The translations under genes and the position numbers were made by a program. Shown piece after piece: positions 56,615-64,000 of a DNA stretch of 64,000 nucleotides (position 1 is its first letter; the number at the start of each line of letters is the position of its first letter). A model generated the notes under the pieces. It saw only the letters and a program-made list of their open reading frames with translations, was not told the origin of the DNA and did not search any database. The stretch is from NCBI GenBank assembly GCA_904066235.2, contig CAJFCV020000002.1:6324001-6388000 (forward strand). Direction: 5' to 3'. The DNA is from Bursaphelenchus xylophilus. Its lineage: Eukaryota; Nematoda; Chromadorea; Rhabditida; Aphelenchoididae.

Positions 56615-57881
56615 ATGTTTCGAGTAGTGGGCATTTGTTTACTGTCGATCGGGTTGATCTCCGCTATTCCCGTTGACAACGGAGTTGAGGGAGAGCCCGA
56701 GATTGAGTGCGGGCCCACTTCGATCACCGTCAACTTCAACACCCGTAATGCCTTCGACGGTCACGTTTACGTGAAGGGTCTCTTCGATCAGCAGGGATGT
56801 CGTTCTGATGAGCACGGTCGTCAAGTTGCTGGAATCGAGTTGCCTTTCGACTCTTGCAACGTTGCCCGTACCCGTTCTCTCAACCCTAAAGGAGTGTTTG
56901 TCAGCACCACCGTTGTCATCCAATTCCATCCACAGTTCGTAACCAAGGTAGACCGTGCCTACAGAGTCCAATGCTTCTACATGGAGGCCGATAAGACTGT
57001 CAGCGCCCAACTTGAGGTTTCTGATCTCACCACCGCCTTCCAGACCCAAGTCGTCCCTATGCCCATCTGCCGATATGAGGTAAGTAACAAGGTCTTAAAA
57101 TTTAATTGCGGCGTAGATCTTGGAAGGAGGACCATCCGGTCAGCCCATCCAATTTGCCACCATTGGACAACAAGTCTACCACAAATGGACCTGTGATTCC
57201 GAGACCACCGACACCTTCTGCGCTGTCGTTCACTCTTGTACCGTTGATGATGGCAACGGAGATACCATCCAAATCCTAAACGAAGAGGGATGTGCCCTCG
57301 ACAAGTTCTTGCTCAATAACTTGGAGTACCCAACTGATCTGATGGCTGGTCAAGAAGCTCACGTCTACAAATACGCCGACCGTTCTCAGCTCTTCTACCA
57401 GTGTCAGATCAGCATCACCATTAAGGAACCGAACAGTGAATGTGCTCGACCAAAATGTTCCGAGCCAACTGGATTTGGAGCCCAGAAACTCGGAGGTGGT
57501 GCTGGTGCCGCTCCAGCCGCTGCTGCTGCCCCAAGTGCCCCAGCTCAACTCCGTCTTCTTAAGAAGAGATCCGTTGACTACGAGAACACTTTGGACGTCC
57601 GAACTGAACTCTCGGCTCTTGAGATTAGCGAAGTAAGTTAAACATTCCACCGTCGTTCCTTCTACCACGAAATTCTTTCATAGTAAATATATTTTTTTCA
57701 GCAACAAAACGAGAAATTGCCAGCCCATCTGAGGTACAGACATATGAGTGAGGTGTCCAACGGACTCTGTCTGTCTCCTTTCAGCATTTCGATGACGGTA
57801 GGAGGATTCTGTGCCATGATCGCCGCAGTCCTGGTTGTCTTCTACTACCACTTCAGACCTCAGCCTGTTAAGGTCTTTTAG
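56615..57881 (+). CDS. cut-1: Cuticlin-1-like ZP protein, copy C
   Basis: Third ZP cuticlin. Signal peptide MFRVVGICLLSIGLISA, then IPVDNGVEGEPEIECGPTSI. The ZP exons and intron 1 (57080-57116) are identical or nearly so to copy A. Linker GAGAAPAAAAAPSAPAQL, then RLLKKR, the acidic-helix exon (TLDVRTELSALEIS), and a last exon of its own with the membrane segment SISMTVGGFCAMIAAVLVVF and end RPQPVKVF. The TATAAAA box lies 36 bp before the start. Stop at 57879-57881. The three copies together form a cluster of stage- or tissue-specific paralogues, judged from the differing promoters and tails. Confidence 0.93.
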
Positions 57882-59021
57882 GGGATTTACTTGATCTAAC
57901 GTATTTTAAATAATATTTATTTCCCAGCGCTCTTCCAGCCAGTGCAATAGACTTGTTGGTCATTCACGATCTTGTTCTTGTTGATATAAATATAAACGTG
58001 TCAACTTACGGTGTTCGCGCGGGCTTACTGAACTTGCTTATGAGAAAACCGGAGTGAACGGGATCGAAGGCAGGGATGATGATCAATCACCGAGAAGTGG
58101 TTTTTTATGACTGTGGGGTCGGCGCTTTATGCCCTCCGGCTCTGGATTCAAGAGCATAATAACCGGTTCGGAGGGAGCAGAGACAATTCGGAGCCAAAGA
58201 AAACCCAAGAAAAGGCGGCCTCAGACGAATTGGCCAATTTCCCTATAGGGACAGAAGTATTTCGAAATTGGGGAATCGACGGGGGGAACTGCGAATTCTG
58301 GACTTGTCACCCTTCAGAATGCCGTTACACGACGAGATGAAAAGATAAGGACGGCCTTGTCTGCATTAGAAAACAATTTTAATTCAATAAATTGTAAAGT
58401 CCTCTCCTTTTTTCGTTTTCGGGTAATGTGGCATAACCGCCCTTATCTTTTATGTCAGTGCGCCAAAGTTGATTTTTGAAATTGCGAAAATCGCCTTAAA
58501 TCGCAAGCGAAATGCTGTCAGTCGCATCCTTGGAACCCCTTTTCGAGTGAGAAATGAGTCAAAACATTTGAGCTGAAAGGCCGCGCACTTCTGCCGAAAA
58601 TGACCATTCGGCGTTTGCGCTGAGACGGAGATAGTGGGGGACGGGGTGTACCCAGAACTGGCCCGGGGGTGGGGACCAACGGCCGGACAGCTGCTTCCCT
58701 CTCCTCAACCTCGATTTGCACTTTTTTCAAGTCTGACCATCCCGAATGACCTGTGTAATGTTTCCTGGGAATAAAAAGTGACTAGCCCGATTCCTGTCCC
58801 CGCCCGCCCCTCTGACGCACCAGGTGTCCGTAGAGTTTTTTTCTGAATTTCGGTTTTCAACAACTCTCTCGGAAACGCGCTCTATAAAGCATATGCATAT
58901 CAGTCTGGGGGGGCCTTTTTTATAGGATTAGCGACGCGATCTCAGCTTGTCATCATATTTAACAACATTTTCAGCGGACCGCAGGTGAATCGGTAAAGAT
59001 CATGAAAGAGGGAACTTGGCA
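57882..59021. other. Intergenic region before the ADAM-like gene
   Basis: 1.1 kb with a locally GC-rich stretch (58560-58850). CTATAAAG near 58881 and an acceptor-like ATTTTCAG near 58974 lie before the ADAM-like start. One short open frame is listed separately. Confidence 0.4.
58107..58340 (+). CDS. Possible small protein, 77 residues
   Basis: Single-exon frame with no recognised similarity. It lacks a signal peptide, is hydrophilic in the middle (SRDNSEPKKTQEKAASDELA) and ends with a cysteine pair (CEFWTCHPSECRY). No splice sites are needed. It may equally be chance sequence or UTR; kept only because of its length and the ATATAAATATAAA-type element about 120 bp upstream. Confidence 0.2.
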   Translation: MTVGSALYALRLWIQEHNNRFGGSRDNSEPKKTQEKAASDELANFPIGTEVFRNWGIDGGNCEFWTCHPSECRYTTR

Positions 59022-61524
59022 ATGTTAGGATGGCGACACTTTTATCTTCTCCTCACTTTTTTGTTACAGTACTCTGCGGTATGTTAGCCTAATGTTGAGC
59101 TTGAGTCTTGGAGGTCTTTATGGGCACAACTCATAAAAATAAGCGCCTTTTAGTCAGCCAAGACCAAACCTCGGAGTCGCCGCGGTCCCGCAGTTTGGGG
59201 AGCTCCAGTGCCCGATTACTCGGAGGTCTATCTGGATGGCCAAGTCTTTCATATTTATGGAATTCTCTTTGCCGATGGCCGTATTGTAGGTTTTATTGTT
59301 GCAAAAAAAATTGCAACAATAAAAAAAAAAATATCACGATAATTTTTAGTCGGAACATTATCAAAATGATACCGGACGGGTTCAATACGAGATTATGCAC
59401 ATGGTCAGAGAGGCCAATAAAGTAAGCAAAAAAAACAAGGGATTATTCCTTCAGTACTTTGCCCAATTGGACATTCGTCTTGTGATAGTAGACATCTTGC
59501 CAACCTACCGTAACGATCTTTCCTTGTATTCTTTCGAAGAGTATCGCCAATCTCGCCTCCAATCCCTTCCTTATCACGATTTTGCTGGATTGGTTTCCTA
59601 CCGATATGCTGGTGGACTTGCCTTTGTAAATGGGATGTGTTCCACAAAGAGTGTGATGTTGTCCGGCGTAAGAACGATTATTTTCTGTAACTTAACCTCC
59701 TTCCTTTATTTTCAGTTTTATCCGCATAGTCCAGAAGCAATGGGTTCCATATTTTTCCACGAGGTTTCTCATCTCCTGGGTGTTTCTCATGCAGATTCTG
59801 GCCAGCCGATCAACGTTCCAAACTGTGGCTGCCCCCAGGGCAGCTTCCATGCTCACTCTTCTACCACAAACGCAGAATCCGTCGCTCACTCTTTCGTCCC
59901 GGAAAAGGGACCAGGCTGTTTGAGAATTCCGTAAGAATTAATTTGATTTTCTTTATCCCTTACTTGATCTTCAGAGGATTTGATCACAATTGCACAGCTC
60001 AATTACTCTCCAATATATTGTATAGAAACCGGTGTCTTTCCCGATATCCTCGATCGTATGCACAAAACAAAGCCGAAGGATATCCGGCCCAGAGTAAATC
60101 GGATCCGGCAGTGTTCAAAGTCTGTGGAAATGGGGTAGTTGAGTCTAGTGAGGAATGTGATTGCGGTCTCCCATCAAAGTGCTCAGAACTCAATTGTAAT
60201 CCCGTTTCGTGCACAAGGATTATTCCATTGTGGAAAATTGTGAGTTTATCCCATTCCATTGTGGAAGACTATGGCTTTAATTCTTCACGGAATTCATCCA
60301 TCCTCGTTGCACCACCTGTTCAAAATTGATGACCTCGTCGTTTCAATTGGTCGCGCGCAAATTTGTTTTCAAAAAAATGGCTACCTTTCATTTGGGGCAG
60401 ATCGATTATTGGCCCAATATGTAGAGCCAAGGTTGCAAAATTCTCTGACAACAGCCGATGATTTGAAATCACAACTATTTTTTTTTAACGGCTGGCCGAA
60501 AACCTGGGTCGGCTAACCAAGGTGTCACAACGGCTGTCAAAGGTGTTTTCTACCATTACTATTGTCTGTGAAGGCATTCTATAATATCGAAGCAAACTTT
60601 TTGGCAGCCAATCCATTTTTTTGCTCTAAAAAATTTGGTGTTACACATACTTTTTCGCACCTACTCCAACCTTTTCCCCATCCCGAAAACCCCAAGGAGT
60701 TTGGCCGCCCTGAGTCGGGCCCACTAGTCGGGTGTAGTCTCTGGCTGTTGGTCTCATCACGAAAATATTTTAACCAAAAAAAATTTCGAAAAAAATAATA
60801 TTTTTTCAGTATCTAACCGGGCTTGGTGCTCTTATCATCTCGAGCGCCATTCTCACAATCTATGTTCGATCGAAGTACCAGGCCTATCTGGAGGTGAAGA
60901 AGAGCCCAATGCCTCAGCTCAGCAAGATCCCCGGACCAAATGGAGTGCGTCGAGTTTTGGGATCTCTTCTGAGTAAAGTCAACGTCTTTCGTTGCATGTT
61001 CTGCGCGGATGGAAAAAAAGAACAAAGTAAACCGTATGTTAAAGCATCTAAAGTGAGTTTATGAGCCAAGTTTATTATTCATGATTTTGTTTACTAGCTT
61101 AATGGGAACGGTTGGTATAATAAAGTGTTTCCTCCTTTTTTATCATCTATTTTAGCTTGATCCGGCTTCAATTGTGGTGATCAGAGATGCGAGTTGCCTT
61201 AAAACAACCACTCAAATCACCCGGTCGGACATTACCAAGATCCAAAGACCCAGATGTCCTCCACCAAGTTGCCCTATAACTTCTAAGAATAATGTTCGAC
61301 CAAAAGTTACACCGCCACGTCCCCCACCTCCATCAGAACGTGAGTGTGTTTCAAGTAATTTATCATTACTTCTTGAATGTCTTTCTTGATATATCTCCGC
61401 CCTCCCTCGGTCTTCCATTCAATTGTTTTGATTCCAAAATCGCTTTTAAAAGCTTTTTCCAGCCAGGAGGATGCGTGCTTATGATCACAACATAACTTAC
61501 AAGTTCGCAGATTTCGACGACTAG
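59022..61524 (+). CDS. ADAM-like transmembrane metalloprotease lacking a visible prodomain
   Basis: Reprolysin-type (M12B) zinc metalloprotease. Signal peptide MLGWRHFYLLLTFLLQYSAS, followed within ten residues by KPRSRRGP, a furin-like site, then the catalytic domain: DYSEVYLDGQVFHIYG, LDIRLVIVDILPTYRNDLSL, ADFAGLVSYR-type block, and FFHEVSHLLGVSH, an intact HExxHxxGxxH zinc site. CGCPQGSF and CLRIP follow. The disintegrin part is short (CGNGVVESSEECDCGLPSKC then SELNCNPVSC). After a long intron (about 60241-60810) comes a membrane segment (YLTGLGALIISSAILTIYVR), a basic cytosolic tail, and a Pro-rich stretch (TPPRPPPPSE). The last exon ends FADFDD at 61522-61524. There is no prodomain, cysteine switch or EGF region in the sequence I can read. 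Confidence 0.78.
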
Positions 61525-61591
61525 AACCTCTTGCCCAAAACTCATCCACTGATAACGATCTCGGTTACGTTAATATCAATTCCTCTTATAT

Positions 61592-64000
61592 TTATTCTTT
61601 TTTTGTGTCACAACAAAAATAAGTGTCTAACCTGGGTTTGAGAAGATATGTGAGGTTCATGGAGCGGGTACTGGGGTCGAGATCTTGGTCGAAAGGGTTT
61701 CTATTACTGCTGATTATTCCGTTGGAGATCAAGTATCTAAATTAACATATCTTTTATGGGACCGCCAAGCTTACCTTGCGCACTTGTAGTTGTTATATCC
61801 CTTTAGGGCATATCTCTGAGCTGCTTTCAAGAAGAATGGGACCCGAATCATCTTGAGTTCGGTTGGGTCCAGAGCACAGAAATGAAACATCATGTAGCCC
61901 ATGACCCTCAGATCTACCTCAACATCAGATCTAACAATGGTGTACTCGTCCCAAGGAAGCATCCTGCCTTCTTCTCTTTTATTCTGTAAAGTTATAGTTT
62001 TCTAATTCTTATTCACACCTACAGCAGCTATAGCCGTCCGAAGGAAGAACTTTGGTTCGGCTGGATTCTCGGGCATCTGAATGAAGCAGCCTTGGGGCAA
62101 ATTCTCGAAGACGGTCCCCTTCTCGACTGCAGATGTCTTGTACTTCAGGAAGTTATAATTGCTGCCCAAGACAACGGAAATCAATGTGAATTTGGAATCG
62201 ACAATGTCTTTTAATATTTCACTGACCCTGTCCTAGAATCGATGTTACATTAACTCAAATTTAAACATACTTTTAGTTCCTCGATTACAGTAATCACAAC
62301 TTCATGAGGAGCTTGATCTTCTCCTTCGTGTTTTGTTCCTTGATATTCGTTGATTGCTTTTTTCAACAAAAAATGAAAACATGAAGAAGTTCTAAAGTCT
62401 TCGTAGCAATAAGTTCCTTTCAGTTGGAATATGTTGTTTATGGTATAGGCCAGCTGGAAAATTATGTATACAGAAGAAATAAGCCTACCGAAATTACATG
62501 CAGGTTTGCATCCACGGTCCGAACGTCAATTCCGATAAACATACGATTGATCTTGAAGTCGAATCTATACGGTGTTATAAGATATGTCAGTAGAAGAATT
62601 ACTTGCATTTCATTGTGATTTGCCATCGATTCCACTGATGTTTCGGTCTTCGGATAATGTAAATTAAAGTTGACGCCGCCTAACTTCGTATTTACAATAA
62701 ATTTCATCGGGACCTTCCATTTACGATGAGCTTCAGGTCTTTTAATAACCAATTTTGGATCCACAGCAAGCACCGGGATTCCCTTAAGGCATTCATAGTA
62801 GCCCATTGTTTGGTTAAGTTGCTTCTGTCTGCCGTCAGAGTACATAACGAAGTCATAATTTTTTACATCCTCAAATATTCTGTCAACCAAAGCACAGGGT
62901 TGACCGGTCACTTGGTAGTTCAATATCCTCGGCGGGATTGCCGACTTGTTATTGAAGAAGAGAAATGATGACAAAATCCTAAAGAGTTACAATTAAATAA
63001 CCACATTGTCACACATACTTGATCTGTTTCTCGTCGAATCCACCATCCAGATTAACGAGGGCCCATTTGAAGTCTGGTTTGTAACCTTTTTTAATGAATT
63101 CTATCTTCTCGCTCTTTATTTGGAATTGTAGATCATTGCGGTCAACGTGAATAATCTCGGTTGCCATTTTGATTGTCGGGAACAGCATGATTCCCACTTT
63201 TCTCGGCAGTCTTTGGGTTATTTTGAACTGGTCTCTTTATTTTTTACCTTTTTGCACTCACCTTGTACTTTGTCAGATATCCGATTTCACTCAACACCCT
63301 CTTCTTGAACAATATCGTCTTCTCTACAACTTGATCAAATATAATTAATTCGGTTCTTTCTCTTCGTTTTACCTAAAAGTGATAAAAAGAAAGTCCACAG
63401 GTAATGAAAACACTTACATTTACAAAATGGTCAAGTTGTTTGTTATACGTTTGAAACGGGGCTAACTGAACAAAGTCCATTGGATGATAATTTCCATTAC
63501 AATCTCTGATCACCGGCAATCTTTTTTCCACCACAACTCCTTCGCTTTTGTAGAAATCGTAAACGGAATCTGTCTCGTCATGCATAACTCTGAATATTTT
63601 CATCAAACTTAGACAAACCTACTCCTCGGCTGATTTTCTACATATTTCCTTAATAATAATCCTTTCTTCAGTAATAAAATTGATGGCGTTTTTGTCCTCA
63701 AATATGTTATTCAGGAAACCTCGATGGTCCCTAAACCATTCCAAGAATTTATCGTCGAAGTCATCATGTTTAGAAATAGCTGCTACGATACCAAATACAG
63801 TGTCCTCCACAAGGAAGTATTGAATTAAGGCTATGAATAGACAGTCATCATAACGTTTTCTTACGAGATAACCGGAGAAAGAAGCGGCCTTCATCAATAG
63901 GAATTACATCAGATCGAAAACCGGAAAGACAACTAAAAATATTCGGATTCTTGGAGGGCTCCGACTGCAAGAAAAGGACTTCATTTCCTTTAATCAGCAT
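61592..64000 (-). CDS. Argonaute-family protein, divergent, catalytically altered; 5' end beyond window
   Basis: Minus-strand gene running out of the window. Blocks: PAZ end HPMDFVQLAPFQTYNKQLDH; MID/PIWI start ILSSFLFFNNKSAIPPRILN; FIVNTKLGGVNFNLHYP (the Argonaute KLGG motif); MFIGIDVRTVDANLHVISVG (PIWI first Asp in GIDV); EYQGTKHEGEDQAPHEVVIT in place of the YRDGVSEGQF motif; FTLISVVLGSNYNF; and IRVPFFLKAAQRYALKGYN in place of PAPxYYAHLxAFR. Thus the first Asp is kept, but the later Asp and the His of the DEDH tetrad appear replaced (Q and K). It has more than eight short introns. The worm-specific (WAGO-type) clade is likely from the divergence, but this is an inference. Stop at 61592-61594. 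Confidence 0.75.

Noticed and set aside
60229..60270. Duplicated attccattgtggaa at the exon/intron boundary of the ADAM-like gene
   Set aside because: Could be a target duplication or slippage, but no element lies between the copies and nothing else supports it.
1..64000. CRISPR arrays, bacterial operons, riboswitches or integrated viruses
   Set aside because: The window is intron-rich eukaryotic DNA; I saw no spaced direct repeats, reverse transcriptase, integrase or capsid-like frames.

Overview
The window is eukaryotic and almost certainly from a nematode. The genes are compact and cut by many short GT-AG introns (about 35-60 bp) that usually end in TTTTAG or TTTCAG. Several start codons sit a few bases behind a splice-acceptor-like sequence, as expected for spliced-leader trans-splicing. 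The window also carries three nematode-type cuticlins, a divergent Argonaute and a nearby wdfy-2/rab-39 pair. The species cannot be told from the sequence.

Layout. 0-8.3 kb (+): the 3' end of the ribosome-biogenesis gene EBP2, a ZIP metal transporter and a METTL4-type adenine methyltransferase at operon-like spacing, then nuclear factor I. 8.3-16.2 kb (+): a UBR3-type E3 ligase and a small unknown membrane protein. 16.2-22.9 kb (-): rpa-2, a coiled-coil gene, a CEP104-like gene and a UBE2L3-type E2, each 130-200 bp from the next, a likely operon. 24-25.7 kb (+): LMBR1-like membrane protein. 25.8-34 kb (-): hst-6, trpp-5 and mitochondrial DNA polymerase gamma, again operon-spaced; one polymerase intron is swollen by nested foldback DNA. 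34.2-49.7 kb: SARAF, NIM1 kinase, a nucleotide-sugar transporter head-to-head with wdfy-2, an HMG-box protein, rab-39, a PRR5/HbrB-like protein, a GILT thiol reductase and a TPR protein. 51.4-57.9 kb: three cuticlin-1-like genes (one -, two +) whose ZP regions are almost identical while their ends and promoters differ. 59-64 kb: an ADAM-like metalloprotease without a visible prodomain, and the C-terminal part of an Argonaute lacking key catalytic residues.

Between and inside genes lie large inverted-repeat (foldback) elements at 28.4-29.5, 37.7-39.3, 45.0-46.5 and 50.1-51.1 kb. Three are bounded by TA and have mariner-like termini; two contain degenerate tRNA-like segments. None encodes a recognisable transposase, so they look like non-autonomous elements. 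Smaller hairpins lie at 8.0 and 28.1 kb and in an rpa-2 intron.

The genes do not form one pathway. They are housekeeping genes (rRNA processing, DNA replication, vesicle traffic, ubiquitin), signalling genes and a tandem cuticle family. I saw no single novel multi-gene system. The most unusual signals are the cuticlin homogenisation, the tRNA-carrying foldbacks and several enzymes with altered catalytic or domain features.
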